A stretch of DNA of 6,971 bases. Source: an uncultured Campylobacter sp. GTDB lineage: Bacteria; Campylobacterota; Campylobacteria; Campylobacterales; Campylobacteraceae. The stretch's first letter is position 1, and the number at the start of each line of letters is the position of its first letter. The notes below the pieces were generated by a model that worked only from the letters and a program-made list of their open reading frames with translations, did not search any database and was not told the DNA's origin. Shown here piece after piece: positions 1 through 6,417 of this stretch. The stretch is taken from contig CASFHJ010000213.1 of the NCBI GenBank assembly GCA_949294425.1, positions 1-6,971 of the forward strand. Reading direction: 5' to 3'. Made by a program: the position numbers and the translations under genes.

Positions 1-573
1 TTCGCGTAAATTTATTTCAGGATTAAAGTTTGTAGCAAAGGCATACCCATGATCCCCTGCATTGCAATCCAAAATATCTATAGTATGAATCTCATCAAAA
101 TAATGCTTTTGTGCATAGGCACAAAAAACATTTGTAACGCCTGGATCAAAGCCACTGCCAAGTAGTGCAAAAATCCCTGCTTGTTTATAACGCGTATCAT
201 ACGCCCACTGCTCTTTATATTCAAAATGTGCGGAATCTGGGTGCTCATAGTTTGCGGTATCAAGATAATGTGTCTTTGTCCTCAAACACGCCTCCATAAT
301 GCTTAAATCCTGATAAGGCAAAGCCACATTCACCACCAAAAAGGGCTTATACTTTTCTATCAACGCCACGATTTCATCGACATTATCCGCATCAACCTTA
401 TCTATCTCTATCTCGCCTAGCCCCTTAGCACGGATAGAATCTGCTATCGCCGCACACTTAGCGATATTACGCGAAGCCAAAACAATGCGTGAAAACACCT
501 CTTTATTCATAGCCATTTTATGTGCTACCACACCGCCAACACCACCAGCACCGATTTGCAAAACACAAGCCAT
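1..573 (-). CDS. Saccharopine dehydrogenase-fold protein, probable carboxynorspermidine synthase (N-terminal half, partial)
   Basis: The frame is open for 191 codons from an ATG at 573 to the left edge, so only the N-terminal half of a family of about 400 residues is present. Residues 1-15 read MACVLQIGAGGVGGV, a Rossmann fold with the dinucleotide motif GAGGVG at 8-13. Strand-end motif LASR is at 32-35, GSGFDPGVTN at 139-148 and DCNAGDHG at 169-176, all typical of the LYS9-like dehydrogenases. In Campylobacterota this family is carboxynorspermidine dehydrogenase/synthase, which condenses aspartate semialdehyde with a diamine using NADPH to make carboxy(nor)spermidine, a cytosolic step of spermidine synthesis; that role is inferred from the family. 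AAGGA at 581-585 lies 7 bases before the ATG and supports the start. Codon use is odd: 5 of 6 arginines are CGN and 7 of 13 leucines are TTG, unlike the other genes here. Saccharopine dehydrogenase of lysine metabolism is the alternative and less likely. Confidence 0.88.
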   Translation of the reverse strand, partial: MACVLQIGAGGVGGVVAHKMAMNKEVFSRIVLASRNIAKCAAIADSIRAKGLGEIEIDKVDADNVDEIVALIEKYKPFLVVNVALPYQDLSIMEACLRTKTHYLDTANYEHPDSAHFEYKEQWAYDTRYKQAGIFALLGSGFDPGVTNVFCAYAQKHYFDEIHTIDILDCNAGDHGYAFATNFNPEINLRE

Positions 574-602
574 ATCAAAATCCTTATATAAAAAATTCAG
601 CA

Positions 603-611
603 ATTATAGCA
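603..611 (-). promoter_or_regulatory. Extended -10 promoter for the leftward dehydrogenase gene
   Basis: Read on the minus strand this is TGCTATAAT: a perfect TATAAT hexamer (603-608) with the TGN extension (609-611). Campylobacter sigma-70 promoters depend mainly on the -10 box and lack a conserved -35, so this is a good vegetative promoter. Transcription should begin near 594-598, giving a leader of about 20-25 bases before the ATG at 573. The match is seen directly; its activity is inferred. Confidence 0.72.
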
Positions 612-614
612 TAA

Positions 615-639
615 TTTAGGCTCTGTATTTAAGCCTAAA
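615..639. repeat. 8-bp inverted repeat in the divergent intergenic region, possible operator
   Basis: Arms TTTAGGCT (615-622) and AGCCTAAA (632-639) are perfect reverse complements separated by 9 bases. The repeat begins 4 bases upstream of the extended -10 element of the leftward promoter and so covers its spacer and -35 region, where a repressor or activator dimer could bind. Neither strand has a T-run directly after the second arm, so it does not look like an intrinsic terminator. I do not recognise it as a Fur, PerR or HrcA box. It could be chance in AT-rich DNA. Confidence 0.45.
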
Positions 640-666
640 AATTTTATAAATTTATCAAAGTTAGAC

Positions 667-693
667 TAAAATAAATCCAAAATTTACCGATGT
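667..693 (+). promoter_or_regulatory. Sigma-28 (FliA) flagellar promoter
   Basis: TAAAATAA at 667-674, an 11-base spacer, then ACCGATGT at 686-693 match the FliA layout TAAAGTTT-N11-GCCGATAA, with the diagnostic TAAA and CGAT cores intact and spacing exact. Transcription would start near 699-702, leaving a leader of about 25 bases before the ATG at 725; the ribosome site AAAGGAG (713-719) lies in it, 5 bases before the ATG. In Campylobacter, FliA drives late flagellar genes such as flaA and several co-expressed colonisation factors, so this places the downstream gene in the late flagellar class. Confidence 0.82.
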
Positions 694-724
694 TTAAAGA
701 GCATTTAAAACAAAAGGAGCAACA

Positions 725-1366
725 ATGCAAGTAAATTCTACATCTTACAATGCCTCAAAGATGCTTAGCGAAAGCAAAAATAATGAGGCTACAAATACAA
801 AAAAAGAGGAAGGCTTAAGTAAGAAAAATATCTTAGAAATAGCTAATGGAGAAATAAATGAGGATAGCTTAAAAGAGCTTCAGTCCTTAGGTGGAGCAAA
901 GGCTATAACGCAAGCTTATGTTATGCAGTTTCAGCAAGAAGCCCTAAATATAAGTATGCAAAGCTCTAACGCACAGGGTTCTTTATTTGAGCTTATGAAC
1001 TCATCGCTTAATTTAAAGGCAAACGACATCTTTACACAGCTTGATCTAGCAGGTATAGGCTATAATGGTAAAAATCCCTTAGATATGAATTCTAGCGAGT
1101 TAAATGCCTTGCTTGGAGAAGATGGGTTTTTTGGAGTAACAAATACTGCAAATCGTATAGCTGATTTCGTGATAAATGGGGCTGGAGATGATCTAGAAAA
1201 GCTTAAGGCTGGATTTGAAGGTATGAAAAGAGGCTTTAAAGAGGCTGAAAGAATTTGGGGAGCAGCCCTACCTCAAATAAGTCAAGACACTATAAACAAA
1301 GCCATAGAAAAGGTAAGTGCTAGAATAGAAGAGCTTGGAGGACAGGCTGTAAATATAAAAGCTTAG
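725..1366 (+). CDS. Sigma-28-class flagellar co-expressed protein of unknown function (Cj0391c position)
   Basis: A 213-residue soluble protein with no signal peptide or membrane helix. It sits directly behind a FliA promoter and strong ribosome site. Residues 1-32 are rich in Ser, Asn, Thr, Lys and Glu and look disordered, as in N-terminal signals of flagellar type III export substrates. Residues 33-95 are mostly helical (QAYVMQFQQEALNIS at 63-77). Residues 105-205 form a distinct module with GEDGFFGV (131-138), ADFVINGAGDD (146-156), a Lys/Glu-rich helix, and EAERIWG (173-179). I believe similar C-terminal modules occur in other Campylobacterota proteins, some labelled 'hydrogenase-4 component G'; nothing here supports a hydrogenase role. 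Its position convergent with pflB matches C. jejuni Cj0391c, one of the flagellar co-expressed determinants (Feds) that depend on sigma-28 and affect chick colonisation but not motility. The Fed letter is uncertain, so no symbol is given. Secretion is an inference. Confidence 0.85.
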   Translation: MQVNSTSYNASKMLSESKNNEATNTKKEEGLSKKNILEIANGEINEDSLKELQSLGGAKAITQAYVMQFQQEALNISMQSSNAQGSLFELMNSSLNLKANDIFTQLDLAGIGYNGKNPLDMNSSELNALLGEDGFFGVTNTANRIADFVINGAGDDLEKLKAGFEGMKRGFKEAERIWGAALPQISQDTINKAIEKVSARIEELGGQAVNIKA

Positions 1367-1385
1367 TATCCACTTGTGGATACTA
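1364..1385. terminator. Stop-to-stop palindrome, probable bidirectional terminator
   Basis: TAGTATCCAC (1364-1373), TT, GTGGATACTA (1376-1385) form a perfect 10-bp inverted repeat; as RNA it would fold as about 9 bp with a 4-base loop. It starts with the TAG of the rightward gene and ends with the TAG, on the other strand, of pflB, so both stop codons are in the stem. The sequence after it is only moderately T-rich: TCTT on the plus strand, and AAGCTTTTAT on the minus strand. It probably ends both converging transcripts or stabilises their 3' ends; a strong U-tract is missing, so termination may be incomplete. Confidence 0.72.
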
Positions 1386-3713
1386 TCTTAAGATATTAAA
1401 AGAAAAAAAGTTGCTTAAAAAGCCATCTTTTACTTGAGAGTATTGATAAAGAGCTGCTTCATAGTTTTGCACCTCGTGATAAAGCAAGGCAAGTGCTAAT
1501 CTAGCGTCTTGATTTGAATCATCTTCTAGCTTGGATAATTCCAAGAGTGCTATGGCGGCATTTGGATTATTTGAACCAACAGCAGCAACAGCGGCTAAAA
1601 AATAAATGGTAGAATCCTTGATATTGTAATCCTCTAGCAAGATATTATAAAGCCCGTAAGACTCCTCAAAAAGACCAGCATAAATACCCATGTAAGCAAG
1701 CATAGCTGTAAGTCCTTTTATGTTTTCATCTTTAAGGCTTAATCTTTGCTTTATCTTTTGCCTTTCTTGGTTTAAAAGCCCTGAAATTCTTATTATGCTT
1801 ATATAGTGATCTCTTAAAATCATAGGTCCACTTGAAATTTTGTCGTAGTTGTAATTGATATTTTTAAAGTAAAGCTGTGCATTTTGGGCGTATTCTTTTA
1901 TATTTAAATTATAATTATTTTGATTAAAAAATAATATATCAACTAACAAATCATCATCTACCCTTTCTTTTAAAGTGTAAATTTTGTTTCTAAGCTCGTT
2001 ATTTAAGTCATTATTTTTTGCTATTACTATCTTTAAAGCTATGGAAAAAATATCACTATCAGGCTCATCTAAAAAAGGTATCATCGCCACATAATCACCT
2101 CTAGCAAAAAACATTATATACTCATAAATTTTTTCATCAAAATTAGTATCTAGGGTGATATTTTCATTAATTTCATTAAATAAATTAGTAGCGTCTTTTG
2201 AGCTTAAACTAGCGCTTAAAATGGCAAAAGCTCCTGCTTGATAATTGCTAGGGTCTAAATGATAAGCACTTGAAAAATGCTTAAAAGCTAGTTCATAATA
2301 CCTAAGCTGGGCGTAACTAAGTGCTAGATTAAAATGAAGGATACTATGTTGAGAATAAGAGTTAGCAAGTCTTTTAAACTCCTCATTTGCAAGCCTTAAT
2401 CTACCATTTATAGCCAAAGAAATAGCCTTAGCCAAGCTTATATTAACAGATGAAAGGGAATTGCTACTTGTTAAAAATTCCTCAGTTGAAGTGCCATCTT
2501 TTATGAAATTTGAAACATTTGCCTTATTTATGTATAAACTCGCCTGTCTAGCGTCAAAAACCTGATAAGGTGCGAAATAAAAAAGCAAGTCAGCCTGTTC
2601 TTTTAAGTCCTTCATAAAGTCTTTTACAAATTTATCCTGTGCTATGTTTATATCGCCTAACTCGCTATTTAAGGCAACCTTTATCTTGTAAAGATCAAGT
2701 ATTTGTCCCTGTCTGCCATCAAAATATCTTCTTAATCTATTTAACATATCTGAATATCTAGCCGTCTTTATATCTACTAAATTTAAGGCAGCTGCACTTT
2801 GATTATAGTCTCTATTTGTTTTCATAGCCTCATTTAAGGACATTCTAGCCTTATCATAATCACCCATTCTAGCATATAAAAGCCCGGTAGGCAGGGCTGC
2901 TTGATAAGATCCTTGTGCTATTAAATTCTCTACAGCCCTAGTATCAAGCCCCATTTTGGCATAAATTTTAGCACTAAGATACCTAGAATCATCAATATAG
3001 CTTAAGTTCTCAGTTTTGCGAAGCATTTGCAAGGCTTCTGGATAAAGTCCTTTATAATAATTTATAAGGCTTAAATAATAAGAAAAAAGCTCATAATCTG
3101 CCTCATTTGAAAGATAAACATAGGCAAGATCTATATAATAATCAAATTTTTCTTTATCATTTAAATACAAGGCACAAACTGCTGCATTTATGGCTGAAAC
3201 AGTTTGATGATCACTACTTGACATGGAATTTTTAAAGCTTTGCATGGCTAGGGAGTAATTTTTTTGCTCCATTTGAGAAACGCCTAGATTATACTGGGAC
3301 AAGGACTCGCTATATATTGAAATTTGCTCATATATGCCTAAGGCTTCCTCTCTTTGTCCTCTTAGATAGAGGGCATTTGCCTTTTGTATCATATCATCTA
3401 TCTTTTGCATTTCAAAGCTTATACTTTCAGTATCATCTACTGCTTGCTGAGTATTTGAACTTTGACTTTGGGGTTTAAAAACCTCAAAAGGATCGCCTGA
3501 CTTGCTATATAAAAAAAATAAAACAAGCAAGAGTAAAAAAAAGATACCAAGCATCAAAGAAAGAATGAAAATAAATTTCTTATCCTTAAATATATCAGCT
3601 TTTTTGCTTTTTTTAGGCTCTTTGGACTCGTCCTTTGTTTGCTCTTCTATATCTTGACTCATTTTTTGCATATTATTAGAATCATCTCTTTGCAATACAA
3701 CTTCTTCAGCCAT
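1383..3713 (-). CDS. pflB: PflB, flagellar motor scaffold protein with TPR repeats
   Basis: A 776-residue protein with a charged, Lys/Glu-rich N-terminus (1-46), one hydrophobic helix at about 47-69 (rich in Phe and Leu) and a Gln/Ser linker (79-96). A long helical periplasmic region follows, with many degenerate TPR units, for example near 109-131, 139-161 and 213-231, a stretch with HFNLALSYAQLRYYELAFKH, and a last unit close to the C-terminus. This is the Cj0390 architecture and the locus is the same. In C. jejuni, PflB works with PflA to form the scaffold under the outer disks that recruits a wide ring of MotAB stators; mutants are paralysed. Topology here is N-in, bulk periplasmic. The ATG at 3713 has AGGA four bases upstream, in the 11-base gap after serS, so it is probably co-transcribed with the tRNA synthetases. 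Its stop lies in the shared hairpin with the convergent sigma-28 gene. Confidence 0.87.
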   Translation of the reverse strand: MAEEVVLQRDDSNNMQKMSQDIEEQTKDESKEPKKSKKADIFKDKKFIFILSLMLGIFFLLLLVLFFLYSKSGDPFEVFKPQSQSSNTQQAVDDTESISFEMQKIDDMIQKANALYLRGQREEALGIYEQISIYSESLSQYNLGVSQMEQKNYSLAMQSFKNSMSSSDHQTVSAINAAVCALYLNDKEKFDYYIDLAYVYLSNEADYELFSYYLSLINYYKGLYPEALQMLRKTENLSYIDDSRYLSAKIYAKMGLDTRAVENLIAQGSYQAALPTGLLYARMGDYDKARMSLNEAMKTNRDYNQSAAALNLVDIKTARYSDMLNRLRRYFDGRQGQILDLYKIKVALNSELGDINIAQDKFVKDFMKDLKEQADLLFYFAPYQVFDARQASLYINKANVSNFIKDGTSTEEFLTSSNSLSSVNISLAKAISLAINGRLRLANEEFKRLANSYSQHSILHFNLALSYAQLRYYELAFKHFSSAYHLDPSNYQAGAFAILSASLSSKDATNLFNEINENITLDTNFDEKIYEYIMFFARGDYVAMIPFLDEPDSDIFSIALKIVIAKNNDLNNELRNKIYTLKERVDDDLLVDILFFNQNNYNLNIKEYAQNAQLYFKNINYNYDKISSGPMILRDHYISIIRISGLLNQERQKIKQRLSLKDENIKGLTAMLAYMGIYAGLFEESYGLYNILLEDYNIKDSTIYFLAAVAAVGSNNPNAAIALLELSKLEDDSNQDARLALALLYHEVQNYEAALYQYSQVKDGFLSNFFSFNILR

Positions 3714-3724
3714 AAAATCCTACT

Positions 3725-4957
3725 TTAAAAATATTTTCTAAGCACATCTGGTATGCGAATTTTGCCGTCTTTTTCTTGATAATTTTCCATAATAGCAACA
3801 AGGGTTCTTCCCACAGCTAGTGAAGAGCCATTTAAGGTGTGTGCTAGGAGGTTTTTACCATTTTCATCTTTATATCTAATCTTTGCTCTTCTTGCTTGAA
3901 AATCCCTACAATTAGAAACCGAGCTTATCTCTCTATATCTATCTTGTCCGGCTAAATAAACCTCTAAATCTATAGTCTTTGCTGCTGAAAAGCCCAAATC
4001 ACCAGTGCAAAGAAGTAAGTGCCTATGTGCTAAGCCCAAGGAGCTTAGTAAATCACTAGCACAGCTTAACATTTCCTCAAAAACTAACTCGCTTTGTTCT
4101 TGTCTTGTTATACTTACAAGCTCTACTTTTTCAAACTGATGTTGTCTTATAATGCCCCTTGTATCTCTACCGGCACTACCAGCTTCCTTTCTAAAACAAG
4201 CACTATAAGCAGTCATTTTTATAGGTAAGCTTTCATGGCTTAAAAGTTCATTTGAGTATAAATTTGTAAGAGCTATTTCAGAGGTTGAAATAAGATAAAG
4301 ATCATCATCTGTTTTATACATATCATCTTTGAATTTTGGTAGCTGTCCCGTGCCAAACATGGTATTTGAGTTAACTAAATAAGGCACATTCATAAATTCA
4401 AAGCCTCTTTTTATATTAAAATCTATCATATAGTTTATCAAGGCTCTATTTAGCAGGGCTCCCTCTTTTTTAAGCACACAAAATCTACTACTTGCTATCT
4501 TTACTCCCCTTACAAAGTCAAGCCACTCATTTTCCTGTGCTAAGTCAAAATGCTCCTTAGGCTTAAAATCAAAGCTAAGAGGCTCTAAAACCTTTTTAAG
4601 CTCGACATTATCATCTTCATCTTCTCCAAAAGGCACATCATCATCTGGTAAATTTGGTATAGAATGAGAAATTTTTTCAAGCTTTTCCTCAAGCTCACTT
4701 ACTAGCTTATTTTGTGTGGAAATTTTTGCCTTATTTTCACTTAGCTGCTTTTTAAGCTCCTCTTTATCACTAGCATTTGCTAGGTCCTTGCTAAATTTAT
4801 TTTGAAAGGCCTGTAAGCTTTCAAGCTTAGCTCTTTCATCTTTTAGGCTAATAAAAAGCTCTTTTAACTCACTAAGTAAAGAAGGATCAACCTTTTTTGC
4901 CTCAAGTTTTTTTGCAACAAGGTCAAAGTCATTTTGAAGTCTTTTTAAATCAAGCAT
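3725..4957 (-). CDS. serS: Seryl-tRNA synthetase
   Basis: Charges tRNA-Ser (and tRNA-Sec where present) with serine in the cytosol. The 410 residues match the usual length for bacterial SerRS. Residues 1-100 are the Lys/Glu/Leu-rich two-helix coiled-coil arm that holds the long variable arm of tRNA-Ser. The class II catalytic core follows: STSE at 224-227 for serine binding, motif 2 from [14 protein letters not shown] (255-268) through the following RQHQFEKVE, and motif 3 [17 protein letters not shown] at 376-392. All key residues are present and the gene appears intact. It starts at an ATG at 4957 preceded by AAGGAGGA with ideal spacing, overlapping the trpS stop. It lies 9 bases after trpS and 11 bases before pflB, in the same operon. 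Confidence 0.97.
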   Translation of the reverse strand: MLDLKRLQNDFDLVAKKLEAKKVDPSLLSELKELFISLKDERAKLESLQAFQNKFSKDLANASDKEELKKQLSENKAKISTQNKLVSELEEKLEKISHSIPNLPDDDVPFGEDEDDNVELKKVLEPLSFDFKPKEHFDLAQENEWLDFVRGVKIASSRFCVLKKEGALLNRALINYMIDFNIKRGFEFMNVPYLVNSNTMFGTGQLPKFKDDMYKTDDDLYLISTSEIALTNLYSNELLSHESLPIKMTAYSACFRKEAGSAGRDTRGIIRQHQFEKVELVSITRQEQSELVFEEMLSCASDLLSSLGLAHRHLLLCTGDLGFSAAKTIDLEVYLAGQDRYREISSVSNCRDFQARRAKIRYKDENGKNLLAHTLNGSSLAVGRTLVAIMENYQEKDGKIRIPDVLRKYF

Positions 4958-4960
4958 AAA

Positions 4961-4968
4961 TCCTCCTT
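4961..4968 (-). promoter_or_regulatory. Ribosome binding site of serS overlapping the trpS stop codon
   Basis: On the minus strand AAGGAGGA runs through the trpS stop (TAA, 4969-4967) and ends 3 bases before the serS ATG (4957-4955). It is a near-complete anti-Shine-Dalgarno match, the strongest in the window. Ribosomes ending trpS would stop on it, so serS translation is probably coupled to trpS and well expressed. Confidence 0.8.
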
Positions 4969-5926
4969 AAAGTCCTATCTTTTCATAAATTTTTTGCATT
5001 TTTAAAGAAGCTATTTTTTGGGCTTTTTTAGCTCCAAATTCTAAAATTTCATATATATCATCTGGCTTTTCTAAGAGTTTTTCATAATTAGCTCTTGCCT
5101 TAGAAAAATAATCAAGCACAAGCTCGTTTAAAAAGGCTTTAAAATGTCCATAACCCTCATTTGCACCTTCATACCTTTTTTTCAAATCTTCTTGTCCTTT
5201 CTCATCTAAAAATACAGAGCAAAGCTTAAAAACATTGCAATCCTGCCATTTTTTAGGCTCATTTATGGCTGTGCTATCTGTTATTATACTAGAAATTTGC
5301 TTTTTAAGCGTCTTTGTATCGGCAAAAATATCTATGGTATTTTTGTAAGACTTGCTCATCTTAGCACCATCTGTGCCGCTAAGCACGGCTAAATTATCAT
5401 CAACTCTTGCCTTTGGTAAATTTAAAATCTCTCCCCATTCATTATTTATCTTAAGCGCAATGTCTCTTGCTATTTCTACGTGCTGAATTTGATCCTTGCC
5501 AACAGGTATAAGATCAGCATCAAAAAGCAAAATATCAGCCGCCATTAAAACAGGATAAGAAAAAAGTCCATGAGAGGCGTTAAGTCCCTTTGCTATCTTA
5601 TCTTTATAGCTATGTGCTCTTTCTAACAAACCCATAGGGGTAAATTGAGATAAGATCCAGTAAAGCTCTAAAACCTCTTTTACATCACTTTGCAAATAAA
5701 AGGTGCATTTTTGAGGATCTATACCTAAGGCTAAGTATGCTGCGGCTGCTTTTAAGGTGTTTTGTTTTAATTCTTTTGAGTTTTTTATACTAGTCATAGC
5801 ATGATAATTTGCTATAAAGATAAACATATCGCTATTATCTTGAGACTTTATCATTTGTTTTAAGGAACCAAAATAATTACCAAGGTGCAAATCTCCGCTT
5901 GGTTGAAGTCCGGTTAAAATTCTCAT
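4967..5926 (-). CDS. trpS: Tryptophanyl-tRNA synthetase
   Basis: Class I synthetase that charges tRNA-Trp in the cytosol. Counting from the chosen start, it has 319 residues, close to the bacterial norm of about 330. [20 protein letters not shown] carries the HIGH-type motif as HLGN (14-17). GKDQ at 143-146 with H149 and the KMSKS loop (189-193) follow, then a helical C-terminal domain involved in anticodon recognition. Two ATGs are in tandem, at 5929 and 5926. AAGGAG at 5933-5938 is only 3 bases from the first but 6 from the second, and homologues begin MR-LTGLQPSG, so the second (5926) is preferred; the longer form would add one Met. The start overlaps the aroK stop (TGA, 5928-5926), indicating translational coupling. 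No sign of damage. Confidence 0.96.
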   Translation of the reverse strand: MRILTGLQPSGDLHLGNYFGSLKQMIKSQDNSDMFIFIANYHAMTSIKNSKELKQNTLKAAAAYLALGIDPQKCTFYLQSDVKEVLELYWILSQFTPMGLLERAHSYKDKIAKGLNASHGLFSYPVLMAADILLFDADLIPVGKDQIQHVEIARDIALKINNEWGEILNLPKARVDDNLAVLSGTDGAKMSKSYKNTIDIFADTKTLKKQISSIITDSTAINEPKKWQDCNVFKLCSVFLDEKGQEDLKKRYEGANEGYGHFKAFLNELVLDYFSKARANYEKLLEKPDDIYEILEFGAKKAQKIASLKMQKIYEKIGL

Positions 5927-6417
5927 CATAAGCTCCTTATTATTTCTTGTGCTATATAGTCTATAGATTTATCCTTAATATTTATGCTTAAATCTGCTAA
6001 GCTTTCATAAAGATCTTTTCTTGTATCAAAAAGCTCTCTTGCCCTTGCTTCATCTTTAAAAAGCGGTCTTTTATCAAGCTCATCTTGCTTAAGTCTAGCT
6101 CTTAAAAAATCAAAATCCGCCCTTAAATATATAATCTTACCAAGTTTCTTTAAATTCTTTACGGCTATAAAGCCTCCCCCACTTGCTATGACAGCATTTT
6201 TTATATCCAAAAGAGTATGTGCTAGTTTTTGCTCCTCTTTTCTAAAAAAAGCTTCTGAAAAAGACTTAAAAATATCCTTAACACTCATTTGAAATTTAGC
6301 CTCTATAAGCTGGTCTGTATCAAAAAAAAAGCTATCAAGCCTTAAAGCCAAAGCCTTTGCCACAGAGCTTTTTCCACAAGCCATAAAGCCTATTAAAACT
6401 AAATTCTCACTCCTCAT
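5926..6417 (-). CDS. aroK: Shikimate kinase
   Basis: Phosphorylates the 3-hydroxyl of shikimate with ATP, the fifth step of the chorismate pathway that feeds aromatic amino acids and folate. The 163 residues fit the small NMP-kinase-like family. Walker A is GFMACGKSS (10-18). The shikimate-binding aspartate lies in DTD (33-35), a conserved arginine is R59, the SGGG loop is at 79-82, the lid arginine is in KRP (116-118), and the late conserved arginine is R133. The second Walker serine replaces the more usual threonine, a mild change. The ATG at 6417 follows GGGG at 6424-6427 and lies inside the last codons of der (11-base overlap). The gene end overlaps the trpS start. Codons 30-32 are TTT TTT TTT, a T9 run that could be prone to slippage. 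All 11 arginines are AGA or AGG, the native pattern here. Confidence 0.95.
   Translation of the reverse strand: MRSENLVLIGFMACGKSSVAKALALRLDSFFFDTDQLIEAKFQMSVKDIFKSFSEAFFRKEEQKLAHTLLDIKNAVIASGGGFIAVKNLKKLGKIIYLRADFDFLRARLKQDELDKRPLFKDEARARELFDTRKDLYESLADLSINIKDKSIDYIAQEIIRSL
5933..5938 (-). promoter_or_regulatory. Ribosome binding site that selects the second trpS ATG
   Basis: AAGGAG on the minus strand lies inside the 3' end of aroK. The spacer is 3 bases to the ATG at 5929 and 6 bases to the ATG at 5926, so normal spacing rules favour the downstream start, which shares one base with the aroK stop codon. Confidence 0.65.

Noticed and set aside
78..263. A 61-residue minus-strand open frame
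   Set aside because: It lies in another frame within the partial dehydrogenase gene, whose 191-codon frame has clear family motifs and a ribosome site. It is a shadow.
615..639. The inverted repeat as an intrinsic terminator
   Set aside because: Neither strand has a U-run directly after the stem, and no gene ends here; both flanking genes start from this region.
725..1366. A hydrogenase subunit assignment for the sigma-28-class protein
   Set aside because: No metal-binding cysteine motif, no membrane helices and no hydrogenase genes nearby; the promoter and neighbourhood point to the flagellum.
3511..3542. A8 runs near the 5' end of pflB as phase-variable tracts
   Set aside because: They are two interrupted runs encoding Phe and Leu of the membrane helix in AT-rich DNA; nothing beyond composition supports switching.
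5927..5929. First ATG of trpS as the start codon
   Set aside because: The ribosome site AAGGAG is only 3 bases away, while the next ATG has 6-base spacing and fits the usual N-terminus of the family. The difference is one residue.
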